From the NCBI GenBank assembly GCA_963730285.1, contig CAVSQY010000006.1, positions 1 through 64,000 of the forward strand: a stretch of 64,000 nt of DNA, read 5' to 3'. The position numbers were made by a program, and so were the translations under genes. Of this stretch, positions 52,080 through 60,771 are shown piece after piece. Position 1 is the stretch's first letter. The number at the start of each line of letters is the position of its first letter. The notes beneath the pieces were generated by a model. The model made no database searches. It was not told the DNA's origin and saw nothing but the letters and a program-made list of their open reading frames with translations. The DNA comes from JARDZU01 sp963730285 (GTDB taxonomy: Bacteria > Actinomycetota > Acidimicrobiia > Spongiisociales > ZC4RG35).

Positions 52080-52520
52080 ATGACCGAGAGAACTTTTCAG
52101 ACGTTGGAGATAGATGCGCCTGCCGACGCCCTCTATGACGTTGCTGCCGACATCGACTCCTATCCGGATTGGGCCACCGGGGTAAAAGAGGTCGAAGTAT
52201 TGGAGAAGACGCCCGACGGCCTGGTCGAGAGGGCGAGATTCGTCGTCGAGGGATTCGTCAAGGAGATCGAGTACGTCCTTCGCTACACGCACGACAGACC
52301 CCATTCGATGAGCTGGGCCGCCGAGGAGTCGAAGGACGTCAAGATGCTCGAAGGCTCGTACACCTTCAGAGAGGCAGATGATGGCGCCACCGAGGTTGTC
52401 TACGGCCTACGCGTCGAGCTCAATTTCAAAATCCCAGGATTCCTCCGGAGACAGGCCGAGAAGCAGATCGTGACGACGGCACTGCGGGGTCTTCGCAAGA
52501 GGGTGACTGGTTCGGGCTGA
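52080..52520 (+). CDS. SRPBCC (polyketide cyclase/START-like) protein
   Basis: 146 aa, ATG 52080. FQTLEIDAPADALYDVAADI and DSYPDWATGVKEVEVLEK are the classic SRPBCC start; FRYTHDRPHSM-like strands and RVELNFKIPGFLRRQAEKQI helix follow. The fold makes a hydrophobic pocket for lipids or polyketides. The stop abuts the ArsA-like start directly, so the pair is co-translated. In actinobacteria this pair is often together; the joint role is not established. Confidence 0.88.
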   Translation: MTERTFQTLEIDAPADALYDVAADIDSYPDWATGVKEVEVLEKTPDGLVERARFVVEGFVKEIEYVLRYTHDRPHSMSWAAEESKDVKMLEGSYTFREADDGATEVVYGLRVELNFKIPGFLRRQAEKQIVTTALRGLRKRVTGSG

Positions 52521-53696
52521 ATGAGAATCGTGCTCGTCACCGGAAAGGGGGGCGTGGGCAAGACCACCGTGGCCGCGGCAACCGCGCTGGCTGCGGCCGA
52601 CGCCGGTCATCGCACACTGGTGACCTCGACCGATCCTGCCCATTCCCTCTCGGATGCCTTGGCGGAGAGCCTCGGCAGCGAGCCCACAGAGGTGGTCTCG
52701 CGACTGCACGGCCAGCAGATAGACACCCAAAAACAGCTCGATCACTACTGGGGATCGATTCGAAGCCAATTGATGGACGTCCTCGATTGGGGTGGCGCGG
52801 GCGGCATCGAGGCCGAGGAATTCCTGGTGTTTCCCGGCATGGACGAGTTGTTCGCTCTCCTGGAGGTCAACCGTCACGCCCGGTCGGGCGACTATGACGT
52901 CGTTGTCGTGGACTGTGCCCCAACCGCGGAGACGCTTCGGCTTCTCTCCCTTCCCGAAGTTCTGAGCTGGTATTTCGAGAAAGTCCTTCCCACCGAGAGA
53001 CGTCTGATGAGAGCAGCCCGTCCCGTCCTCGCCCGCTTCACCGACCTACCGATCCCCCAAGACGACGTATTCACTGCGGCGCAATCTGTCTTCGAGTCGA
53101 TCGAAGGAGTCAAAGAGCTCATGTCCGATCCCGGCGTGACTTCGGCGCGCCTCATAGTGAACCCCGAGAAGATGGTGATCGACGAGGCGAGGCGGACCTA
53201 TAGCTACCTGGGGCTATTCGGGTATGGGGTGGACGGAGTTGTAGTGAACCGAGTCTTGCCCCAGGAGGTTTCGGATCCGTACTTCGAGAGATGGCGAGCG
53301 ATCCAGAAGGGGCACCTCGACACCATCGACGACGCATTTGCCGACGTCCCTCGTCTTCATCTGAGGTTGTTCGACGACGAGATGGTCGGAGTGGACCGTC
53401 TTCGCTTCATGGCGAAGGAGCTCTACGGGCAAACCGACCCGATTTTCGATTTCGAGGCTCGTCACCCATTTCGCATCATCGACACCAAGGACGGAATAGT
53501 CATGGAGTTGGACGTTCCGTTCGTGGACAAGTCGGAGCTCGACGTGTACCGGACCGGTCACGAGTTGTATGTCCAGGTAGGACCGTATCGGCGCTCCTTC
53601 ATCCTCCCCGACGCTCTGCATCGTCGACAGGTGTCGAGGGCTCGCCTCGACGAGGGGACGCTGATCGTCTCCTTCAGCGAGCCGGGCAACACCTGA
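52521..53696 (+). CDS. ArsA/Get3-type ATPase with C-terminal HSP20-like domain
   Basis: 391 aa. Deviant Walker A VTGKGGVGKTTVAAATALAA, switch I STDPAHSLSDAL, switch II VVVDCAPTAETLRLL. The arsenite-binding Cys triad of E. coli ArsA is not evident, so arsenic export is unlikely. Residues about 310-391 form an alpha-crystallin-like domain (DGIVMELDVPFVDKSELDVY, YVQVGPYRRSFILPDAL) as in many actinobacterial homologues. Probably targets or handles membrane proteins or lipids with its neighbours. Confidence 0.9.
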   Translation: MRIVLVTGKGGVGKTTVAAATALAAADAGHRTLVTSTDPAHSLSDALAESLGSEPTEVVSRLHGQQIDTQKQLDHYWGSIRSQLMDVLDWGGAGGIEAEEFLVFPGMDELFALLEVNRHARSGDYDVVVVDCAPTAETLRLLSLPEVLSWYFEKVLPTERRLMRAARPVLARFTDLPIPQDDVFTAAQSVFESIEGVKELMSDPGVTSARLIVNPEKMVIDEARRTYSYLGLFGYGVDGVVVNRVLPQEVSDPYFERWRAIQKGHLDTIDDAFADVPRLHLRLFDDEMVGVDRLRFMAKELYGQTDPIFDFEARHPFRIIDTKDGIVMELDVPFVDKSELDVYRTGHELYVQVGPYRRSFILPDALHRRQVSRARLDEGTLIVSFSEPGNT

Positions 53697-53887
53697 TGAA
53701 GGAACAGCAGTCAGAAGCGGCCCAGGCATTGGCCAGGGCCGGCAAAAGGGTCGTGTACCACTTGCTCCAGGCCGCCATCGAAGGTCTCAAGGCCGTGGAA
53801 GCGGTGATCGAAGAAATAGGGGCCATCGGTGACAAGAATGGCGAGAGTGGCTCGGAGCCGTTGCGCACCAGGATCGAGATCGAATGA
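53696..53887 (+). CDS. Small helical protein downstream of ArsA-like ATPase (63 aa)
   Basis: ATG 53696 overlaps the ATPase stop by one base (TGATGA). Mostly one amphipathic helix (EAAQALARAGKRVVYHLLQA, AIEGLKAVEAVIEEIGAI) and a polar tail. It is followed by a 4-bp overlap with the DUF1232 gene. Tight coupling suggests a real accessory protein of the ATPase; family unnamed to me. Confidence 0.75.
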   Translation: MKEQQSEAAQALARAGKRVVYHLLQAAIEGLKAVEAVIEEIGAIGDKNGESGSEPLRTRIEIE

Positions 53888-54315
53888 GCGATGAACGGAA
53901 CCCTCTGAGACCGGACGATGTGATCCCACCCCGGGGCGAAGCATCGGTCCAGACGCGCCAGCTCCTCACCGATGCCATTCTCATGCTCCCCAACCTGATC
54001 AAGCTGGTCGGCCGGCTTCTCAGGGATCCGCGAGTCCCCAGGCGGTCCAAGCTCGTCCTGGGGGCGGCGGCGGCGTACGTTGCGAGCCCGATTGATCTCA
54101 TCCCTGAATTCATCCCAGTGATTGGATGGGCCGACGACGTGCTGGTGCTCATGTTCGCCATCGACTCGCTCATGGATCGAGCCGGGACCGGGGTGGTGGA
54201 GGAGCATTGGGATGGGCCTGGTGATCTCCTGTCGATGATTCGGGAAGTGGTTGCGGTCGCCCGCAACTTCGTCCCCGCTCGGATCGCCAAGACCATCGAC
54301 CGTCTCTCGGGCTGA
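53884..54315 (+). CDS. DUF1232 (YkvA-like) membrane-associated protein
   Basis: 143 aa. A polar N-terminus (MSDERNPLRPDDVIPPRGEA) is followed by the DUF1232 core: DPRVPRRSKLVLGAAAAYVA, SPIDLIPEFIPVIGWADDVL (the family hallmark) and LMFAIDSLMDRA. Function of the family is unknown. Start overlaps the preceding gene (ATGA). Last member of the SRPBCC-ArsA-small-DUF1232 unit. Confidence 0.88.
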   Translation: MSDERNPLRPDDVIPPRGEASVQTRQLLTDAILMLPNLIKLVGRLLRDPRVPRRSKLVLGAAAAYVASPIDLIPEFIPVIGWADDVLVLMFAIDSLMDRAGTGVVEEHWDGPGDLLSMIREVVAVARNFVPARIAKTIDRLSG

Positions 54316-54358
54316 CCCCACCGATCTGGCGGGGCGTATTGCCGGTACCCTCTGTGGC

Positions 54359-55381
54359 ATGTCCTTTGCAGACGGCATTGCCGATTTTCGCTCAGATACC
54401 GTCACTCGCCCGACGGCTCGGATGTTCGAAGCCATGGTCTCAGCCGCCGTCGGCGACGACGTCTATTCGGACGATCCGACCGTCAATCAGCTTCAGGAAG
54501 AAGCGGCCGAGGTCGTTGGCAAGGAGGCAGGCCTGTTCGTGCCGACAGGGACGATGGGTAATCAGCTGTCGATCATGGCCCAGACGAATCCGGGCGAGGA
54601 AGTCCTGGCCAACGAGGGAAGCCATGTGCGGAGTATCGAGGCAGGTGCTCCTCAGGCGCTGTCGGGCGTGGGGTTTCGCACCGTCGCGGGTGAGGGCGGC
54701 AAAATCGAGCCAGAGGATGTCGATTCGGCAATGGCGATGTCTGGGTTCTTCCCCAGGATCGGGTTGATGGTGTGGGAGAACACTCACAATCTCTCGGGTG
54801 GTCGTGTCGTGCCGATCGACTTGATGGAGAAGACATCGGCGGTGGCGCGATCGTACGGCCTCCGAATCCACGTCGATGGGGCCCGCGTCTTCAATGCGGT
54901 GGCGGCGAGCGGCGTCCCGGCCGACAGATTCGCCGCCGCCGGCGACACCATCCAGTTCTGCTTTTCGAAGGGTCTTGGGGCACCGATCGGCTCGGTCGTG
55001 TGCGGGCCTTCCGATCTGATCAAGGAAGTGAGATATCTCCGCAAACGCCTGGGCGGGGGAATGCGTCAGGCCGGTGTGATCGCTGCTGCGGCCCTTGTGG
55101 CTCTCGGCGACCGCGAGCGTCTGATCGAGGACCACGTCCTCGCACGCAAGTTGGGTGACGGGATCTCCGATCGGTATCCCGACGCCCTGTCGTCCGAGGT
55201 CGAGACCAATATGGTGCTGGTCGAGTTCTCCCAGTTGGGAGTTGACTGGCCCGAGATGAAGAGCCGGCTTGACCAGGCGGGCATAAAGGCCAACCCACCG
55301 ATGGGAACGTCGTGGAGGATCGTCACCCATCGGGACGTCGATGAGGCCGATGTCGAGCGCTTGCTTGCCATTCTGACGTAA
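54359..55381 (+). CDS. Low-specificity L-threonine aldolase (beta-eliminating lyase family)
   Basis: 340 aa from ATG 54359. PLP fold type I: FRSDTVTRPTARMFEAMVSA, GDDVYSDDPTVNQLQEEAAE, FVPTGTMGNQLSIMAQ, ENTHNLSGGRVVPIDLM, HVDGARVFNAVAASG and the PLP lysine in FCFSKGLGAPIGSVV. Splits L-threonine or allo-threonine into glycine and acetaldehyde. Ends 32 bp before fabD and may share its transcript. Confidence 0.92.
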   Translation: MSFADGIADFRSDTVTRPTARMFEAMVSAAVGDDVYSDDPTVNQLQEEAAEVVGKEAGLFVPTGTMGNQLSIMAQTNPGEEVLANEGSHVRSIEAGAPQALSGVGFRTVAGEGGKIEPEDVDSAMAMSGFFPRIGLMVWENTHNLSGGRVVPIDLMEKTSAVARSYGLRIHVDGARVFNAVAASGVPADRFAAAGDTIQFCFSKGLGAPIGSVVCGPSDLIKEVRYLRKRLGGGMRQAGVIAAAALVALGDRERLIEDHVLARKLGDGISDRYPDALSSEVETNMVLVEFSQLGVDWPEMKSRLDQAGIKANPPMGTSWRIVTHRDVDEADVERLLAILT

Positions 55382-55413
55382 CCAGGACGGCGATCGAGAG
55401 GTCTCAGAGAACT

Positions 55414-56355
55414 GTGAGTTTCGGAATCCTGTTCCCCGGCCAGGGGAGTCAGCAGGTCGGCATGGGAGCGGACGTCTTCGAATCGAGACCGGATCTGCTC
55501 GGCGACCGCGCCAATGAGATCCTGGGCTTTTCTCTCCGCAAACTGTGTCTCGACGGCCCGCAGGAAGACCTCACCCGAACCGAGCATGCCCAGCCGGCTC
55601 TTTTTGCCGTCTCCTATGCCTTGTGGGAGTCGCTGCGCGAGGCATTGGCGGCCAACCCGTCCGGTGCGGTTGGCCATTCCCTCGGTGAGTACACGGCATT
55701 GGCCGCAGCAGGTCTCTTCGACTTCGACACCGCCCTCGGTCTGGTGGCGCGGCGAGGGCGCGCGATGGCCGAAGCAGCCGCGCTCGCCCCATCGGGCATG
55801 GCCGCATTGATCGGTGCCGACTCCGAGACCGCCGAGGCCATCTGCCGGAAACGTCGAGATGCGGGCGGGAAGTTGCGCATCGCCAATGTCAACGCCCCCG
55901 GTCAGATCGTGCTGGCAGGTGGGTCCTCGGACATCGATTGGCTCGTGGCGAATGTCAGGGATGTCGGTGCTCGCCGAGCAATCCCCCTCGATGTGGCGGG
56001 TGCGTTCCACTCGGATTTCATGCTGCCGGCGCAGGGCGAAGTCGCCGCAGCGCTCACCCGAGCCCAGATCAACGATCCTGTCTTCCCGGTGTGGGCCAAC
56101 ACAACCGGGCGGCCCCACCAGGCCGGCACAGTGGTCGAGACCCTGACCCGGCAGCTGGTGGAGCCCGTCCTCTTCTCAGCCTGTCTCGAGGACATGTATG
56201 AGAGCGGCATCGACACGTTCATCCATGTCGGCCCGGGCGACGTCGCCGCCGGGCTGGCCCGACGCACCCTGAGCGAGGCGACCGTTTTCGTGGTGAGTTC
56301 GCTCGAGGAGGTCGATGCGACCGTTGAGGCTCTCGTTACCATGAGAGATTCGTGA
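55414..56355 (+). CDS. fabD: Malonyl-CoA:ACP transacylase
   Basis: 313 aa, GTG start. ILFPGQGSQQVGMG at the N-terminus, nucleophile GHSLGEYTALAAAG (Ser), the QIVLAGG region, catalytic His in AGAFHSDFMLPA and FIHVGPGDVAAGLA near the end. Loads malonate onto ACP. First gene of the FAS-II cluster. Confidence 0.95.
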   Translation: MSFGILFPGQGSQQVGMGADVFESRPDLLGDRANEILGFSLRKLCLDGPQEDLTRTEHAQPALFAVSYALWESLREALAANPSGAVGHSLGEYTALAAAGLFDFDTALGLVARRGRAMAEAAALAPSGMAALIGADSETAEAICRKRRDAGGKLRIANVNAPGQIVLAGGSSDIDWLVANVRDVGARRAIPLDVAGAFHSDFMLPAQGEVAAALTRAQINDPVFPVWANTTGRPHQAGTVVETLTRQLVEPVLFSACLEDMYESGIDTFIHVGPGDVAAGLARRTLSEATVFVVSSLEEVDATVEALVTMRDS

Positions 56356-56359
56356 GGAG

Positions 56360-57451
56360 ATGACTATGCGAAACGCGGAGATAACCGGATGGGGCAAGTG
56401 CATGCCGCCGAACGTGCTGTCGAATCACGACTTGGAGCAGTTGGTCGAGACCTCAGATGAATGGATAACGACGCGAACCGGCATCAAGGAGCGTCGTATC
56501 AGTCACGTGGAAGTGTCCGAGCTGGCAGCGATCGCCGGAAAGAGGGCTTTGGCCGCGGCAGGCAAGACTGTCGAAGACGTCGACTTGATCCTCGTGGCCA
56601 CGTGCACCGGCGACTCGGTCATACCGTCGACTGCGTCAGTGGTGCAGAGACATCTCGGTGCGTGGAACGCCGCGGCCATGGATCTGAACGCAGCCTGCTC
56701 TGGATTCGTCTACGGCCTGGTGGTGGGGACGAACATGATCAAGGCGGGCACCAACAACACCGTGCTCTTGATTGGAGCCGAGAAGCTTCATTTCCTGACC
56801 GACTTCACCGACCGCGGCACCTGCGTCCTGTTTGGCGATGGCGCAGGCGCCGTTTTGCTCGAGCCGACCGAAGAGCCGATTGGCCTCTTGTCGTCGGAGT
56901 TGGGTATGGACGGGTCTGCCGGTCACATCCTGGCCGTGCCAAAGGACGGGACTGCAGGCGACCGCGGTGCGCTGGATCCTCGCCAGAGCGCCATCGGGAT
57001 GGAAGGGCCGGAGGTGTTCCGCAAGGCGGTCACCACTATGGGGGACTCAGCTGTCCGGGCTATCGAAGAGGCGGGCTTGATCCTCGACGACATCGATCTT
57101 CTCATACCTCATCAGGCAAATGTCCGCATCATCGATGCCACGGCGCGCCGCCTGGGGCTCGACGAAGGCCGGGTCTACGTCAACATCCACTCCTACGGGA
57201 ACACATCGGCGGCCACCATCCCGGTGGCTCTCACCGAGGCGCTCGAAGACGGTCGGATATCTCCGGGTGACACGATCGCCTTCACCGCGTTCGGTGGCGG
57301 CATCAGCTGGGGGTCGGCCATCTACAAATGGGGATCCAGGGTTGAGCCGCTCGGCGAGAGCGATGCCGAGCTGCCACCGCCGGATCGGAGCACACTCGAG
57401 CTGCTGCAACCCAACTTCGACTTCTACGGATTACCCGAGAAACTCTCGTGA
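56360..57451 (+). CDS. fabH: Beta-ketoacyl-ACP synthase III
   Basis: 363 aa. ATG start 4 nt after the fabD stop, with GAGGAG ahead. Motifs: EWITTRTGIKERRI, the catalytic Cys in LNAACSGFVYGL, His in LIPHQANVRII, Asn in HSYGNTSAATIPVA and GGGISWGSAIYKWG near the C-terminus. A C-terminal extension of about 35 aa (VEPLGESDAELPPPDRSTLE) exceeds E. coli FabH. Starts fatty acid chains by condensing acyl-CoA with malonyl-ACP. Confidence 0.95.
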   Translation: MTMRNAEITGWGKCMPPNVLSNHDLEQLVETSDEWITTRTGIKERRISHVEVSELAAIAGKRALAAAGKTVEDVDLILVATCTGDSVIPSTASVVQRHLGAWNAAAMDLNAACSGFVYGLVVGTNMIKAGTNNTVLLIGAEKLHFLTDFTDRGTCVLFGDGAGAVLLEPTEEPIGLLSSELGMDGSAGHILAVPKDGTAGDRGALDPRQSAIGMEGPEVFRKAVTTMGDSAVRAIEEAGLILDDIDLLIPHQANVRIIDATARRLGLDEGRVYVNIHSYGNTSAATIPVALTEALEDGRISPGDTIAFTAFGGGISWGSAIYKWGSRVEPLGESDAELPPPDRSTLELLQPNFDFYGLPEKLS

Positions 57452-58197
57452 GAGGAGGGGGAGCGGGGCCGGTAGCACTGGTCACTGGGGGGTCGAGGGG
57501 TATCGGGCGGGCGATAGCACAAGAACTTGCTTCCGATGGCCACCGCGTCGCCATCAACTATGCGTCGAACTCCGAGGCAGCCGGTACTGCCGTCCAGGCG
57601 ATCGAATCTCGCGGCGGGGTGGCCATTGCCTATCAGGCCGACGTCTCGAAGAGCGCTGAGGTCGAAACGCTCTTTGCCAAGGTGGAGAGCGACCTGGGCC
57701 GGCCAACGGTGCTGGTCAACAACGCCGGGATCACCAAGGACAACTTGCTCTTGCGCATGAGCACGGAGGATTTCGACCAGGTCATAGCCACCAACCTCAG
57801 ATCGACATATCTGTGCACAAAGGCAGCGCTCAGGGGGATGCTCAGGTCCCGCTGGGGCCGTGTCATATCGATCGCCTCTGTGGCGGGAATCTCGGGCAAC
57901 CCCGGGCAGGCCAACTATTCGGCGTCCAAGGCCGGGATAATCGGGCTCTCCAAGTCCGTGGCCAAGGAGGTGGGCTCGCGAGGGATCACGGTGAACGTGG
58001 TGGCGCCCGGCTTCATCTCGACGGACATGACGGTTGGCCTGAGTGAGGACGTCCGCGAGGCGGCAGAGAAATCGATTTCCCTGGCCCGATTCGGTGCACC
58101 CGAGGAGGTGGCCATGGTGGTCGCCTTCCTTGCGTCCGAGTCCGCCTCGTATGTCACCGGCCAGGTATTGGCCGTGGATGGGGGCATCGCCCTGTAA
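57448..58197 (+). CDS. fabG: 3-oxoacyl-ACP reductase (SDR)
   Basis: 249 aa. GTG 57448 overlaps the fabH stop by 4 bp. SDR motifs: cofactor loop VTGGSRGIGRAIA, LVNNAGITKDNLLLRM (NNAG), SIASVAGISGNPGQANYSAS with the S-Y-K triad finishing in SASKAG, and the PGFISTDMTVG tail. NADPH-dependent reduction of 3-oxoacyl-ACP. Confidence 0.95.
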   Translation: MRGGGAGPVALVTGGSRGIGRAIAQELASDGHRVAINYASNSEAAGTAVQAIESRGGVAIAYQADVSKSAEVETLFAKVESDLGRPTVLVNNAGITKDNLLLRMSTEDFDQVIATNLRSTYLCTKAALRGMLRSRWGRVISIASVAGISGNPGQANYSASKAGIIGLSKSVAKEVGSRGITVNVVAPGFISTDMTVGLSEDVREAAEKSISLARFGAPEEVAMVVAFLASESASYVTGQVLAVDGGIAL

Positions 58198-58234
58198 GTT
58201 GCGACCGGCAAATCTGCCAACAGGAGGAAAGAAA

Positions 58235-58480
58235 ATGGATAGAAGCGAAGTATCAGAGAGGCTCAACGGAGTGTTGGTCTCCGAGTTGGGCCTCGATGCC
58301 AACAAGATCACCGAGGATGCCCATTTCGAGGAAGACCTCGATGTGGACAGTCTCGGCGTGGTGGAGCTGTTGATGGCCCTGGAGGACGAATTCGGGGTGA
58401 AGATCCCGGACGAGGAGGCCGAATCGATCATGACGGTCGGTCAGGCCATCGATGTGGTTCACGGCAAGATGGGTGGCTGA
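58235..58480 (+). CDS. acpP: Acyl carrier protein
   Basis: 81 aa, ATG 58235 behind a perfect AGGAGG. Small, acidic, four-helix. The phosphopantetheine serine is in DLDVDSLGVVELLMALED. Its short length and placement between fabG and fabF are canonical. Confidence 0.96.
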   Translation: MDRSEVSERLNGVLVSELGLDANKITEDAHFEEDLDVDSLGVVELLMALEDEFGVKIPDEEAESIMTVGQAIDVVHGKMGG

Positions 58481-59734
58481 ATGGTGAGACCCGAGCGGCG
58501 GCGGGTGGCCGTCACCGGGCTCGGGGCCGTGACACCCATTGGCCAAGATGTGGCCGCCACCTGGTCAGCCATGCTTGCCGGATCTTCGGGAATCGGCCCC
58601 ATCAGCTTGTTCGACACCACCGGATATCGAACCACCATCGCAGGCGAGATCTCCGAATGGGTCCCGGAAGCGCACTTCGATCGCCGGGAGATCAGGCGAC
58701 TCGACCGCTTCTCCCAATTCTTCCTTGTGCCCGTCCGACAGGCGCTGGCCGATGCCGGTCTCTCGTATGAGCCCGACGACCCGGCCGCCACACGAGCGGG
58801 GGTCATGGTTGGCGCCGGGTTCGGTGGCATGGGATCCTTCATCGAAGAGATCACGATCCTCAATGATCGAGGCCCAGATCGAGTCAGCCCCACTGGCGTT
58901 CCCCGGGTGATCCCCAACATGGCGGCCGGCCTTGCCTCGATAGAGCACAATTTGCTGGGCCCGGTCTCCTGTGTCGTCACTGCCTGCTCGGCATCGGCCA
59001 ACGCCATCGGGGACGGAGCCGAGATGATCAGGCGGGGTGCGGCCGATGTCGTGGTGGCTGGGGGTGCGGAGGCCGCCATAACCACGTTCGGGATGGCCAC
59101 CTTCAGCCAGGCTCGCGCCTTGTCCAGCCGCAACGACGACCCCCAGGGGGCCTCACGCCCATTCGACGCCGAGCGGGACGGCTTCGTCATGGGTGAGGGC
59201 GGAGCCGCTCTCATCCTCGAGGAGATGGATCAGGCAAGAGAGCGCGGCGCACACATTTGGGCCGAGGTGACCGGTTACGGGATGTCAGCTGATGCATATC
59301 ACATAACCTTGCCGCGACCGGGAGGGACTGGAGCCGCCCGCTCTATGGCTCATGCATTGGAGGACGCGGGCCTGGAGCCGGGCGAGATCGGATACATCAA
59401 TGCGCATGGCACCTCAACGGAGGCGAATGACTCGACCGAGACGGCGGCCATTCACATAGCCCTCGGAGAGGCCGCCAAGTCGGTCCCCGTCTCATCGACC
59501 AAGTCGATGACGGGCCACATCCTGGGTGGAGCCGGTGCCGTGGAGGCCGTGGCCTGCATCATGGCGCTTCAGGACCAGGTGTTGCCGCCCACCATCAACT
59601 ACGAGCATCCGGACCCTGAATGTGACCTCGATTACGTGCCCAACGAGGCGAGACCAGCCATTTTGCGTCACGCCATGTCGAATTCATTTGGCTTTGGCGG
59701 ACACAACGTCAGCCTGGTCTTCTCGAGCGTCTGA
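58481..59734 (+). CDS. fabF: Beta-ketoacyl-ACP synthase II
   Basis: 417 aa, ATG immediately after the acpP stop. Thiolase fold: RRVAVTGLGAVTPIGQDVAA, catalytic Cys in CVVTACSASANAIGDGAEMI, His in INAHGTSTEANDSTETAAI and KSMTGHILGGAGAVE, ending FGFGGHNVSLVF. Chain elongation. Last gene of the cluster; the convergent membrane genes follow. Confidence 0.96.
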   Translation: MVRPERRRVAVTGLGAVTPIGQDVAATWSAMLAGSSGIGPISLFDTTGYRTTIAGEISEWVPEAHFDRREIRRLDRFSQFFLVPVRQALADAGLSYEPDDPAATRAGVMVGAGFGGMGSFIEEITILNDRGPDRVSPTGVPRVIPNMAAGLASIEHNLLGPVSCVVTACSASANAIGDGAEMIRRGAADVVVAGGAEAAITTFGMATFSQARALSSRNDDPQGASRPFDAERDGFVMGEGGAALILEEMDQARERGAHIWAEVTGYGMSADAYHITLPRPGGTGAARSMAHALEDAGLEPGEIGYINAHGTSTEANDSTETAAIHIALGEAAKSVPVSSTKSMTGHILGGAGAVEAVACIMALQDQVLPPTINYEHPDPECDLDYVPNEARPAILRHAMSNSFGFGGHNVSLVFSSV

Positions 59735-59748
59735 AGGCTGGCAACACC

Positions 59749-60006
59749 TCACCTGTCCCTGCGCTCACCACCCTCGCGCCATTCGGCGAGACTGCGGTAG
59801 ACCAGGACGAGGATCAGGGTCACGCCAACCGTGACTATCGCGAATGCCGATATCGCGATCAGGGCGGACCACCCGACACAAGCACCAAGACCGGTCTCAC
59901 CGGGCTGCCGGCAGCTGACATCGGTGACGAGCCAGCCCAACGCGGCAGCCAGGGCCCCGAGGGCCACGGCCGGTACTGCGATCCAGGGGTTGGGCCGGCG
60001 TCTCAA
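59749..60006 (-). CDS. Small two-helix membrane protein (85 aa)
   Basis: Two hydrophobic helices (WIAVPAVALGALAAALGWLV and LIAISAFAIVTVGVTLILVL) flank a loop with two Cys (DVSCRQPGETGLGACVGW) that could form an external disulfide; the basic tail REGGERRDR is probably cytoplasmic. The start overlaps the upstream membrane-protein gene by 4 bp. Function unknown. Confidence 0.7.
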   Translation of the reverse strand: MRRRPNPWIAVPAVALGALAAALGWLVTDVSCRQPGETGLGACVGWSALIAISAFAIVTVGVTLILVLVYRSLAEWREGGERRDR

Positions 60007-60746
60007 CCTCGCGAGCGCCCTCGCTCATCGATGTTCGCGGCGTCCCTGATCTCGGGTGGCGCCAACTCCGGGGGAATCGGATAGACGCTGCCCCGTTCTC
60101 GAGGCGGATGGAAGGCCACCTTGACGGAGCTGTCCCAGGCCAGGCCGACAAGCGAGAGCCCGAGCAAGGCCGAGGCGAGCGCGGGCGCCAGCGGTTGTAA
60201 TGGTGCCAGACCGATGGCGAGGGCCGGCCAGATGACACGCACCGCAAGCAGGCCACCGGGGATGACACGCGAATACGAGAAAGCTGCCAGCGGCGCTGCG
60301 ATCCCGACGATGAGCGTTGCAGTCCCTCCGTCGTCCCAGGATGAGACACCGAGGGCAAACGGCGCCGCAACCAGCAGCAATGGGGTGATCACGGCCCGGG
60401 TCGGTGGACCTGTTGCCGCCGGGAGCTTCCTCACCCCGCTCGTGATGACGGGTAGGAAGGACGACGAGGCCGTCAAGCACGCGGCGATGAGTGTCAGCCA
60501 CCACCAACCGTCTATCGGTCGGATCAGCGCGATGACCAGACACATTCCCACCGATATTCGGGCGGTTCTGAGTGCCCACCTGCCGCCCACGACGACGATG
60601 CCGATCACTCCGACGATCGCGGTGCAAATGACCCCCAGACCGACCAGGAACAGCGCAATGGGGTCAAACGGGCCCGGGTCGATCACCAACGCCGCCACGG
60701 CGACGAGAGCGGTGGCCAGCGGTGCGGCCCTGAGGGCGGATCTCAC
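60003..60746 (-). CDS. Multi-pass membrane protein (247 aa), unknown
   Basis: GTG 60746. About seven hydrophobic helices rich in Ala, Leu and Val (LATALVAVAALVIDPGPFDP, ALFLVGLGVICTAIVGVIGI, LLLVAAPFALGVSSWDDGG, LASALLGLSLVGLAWDSSVK) and a polar C-terminus PIPPELAPPEIRDAANIDER. No family motif seen. Co-transcribed with the 85-aa protein. Confidence 0.7.
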   Translation of the reverse strand: MRSALRAAPLATALVAVAALVIDPGPFDPIALFLVGLGVICTAIVGVIGIVVVGGRWALRTARISVGMCLVIALIRPIDGWWWLTLIAACLTASSSFLPVITSGVRKLPAATGPPTRAVITPLLLVAAPFALGVSSWDDGGTATLIVGIAAPLAAFSYSRVIPGGLLAVRVIWPALAIGLAPLQPLAPALASALLGLSLVGLAWDSSVKVAFHPPRERGSVYPIPPELAPPEIRDAANIDERGRSRG

Positions 60747-60771
60747 CGGCCAAGTTTTGCATCGGGCACGT

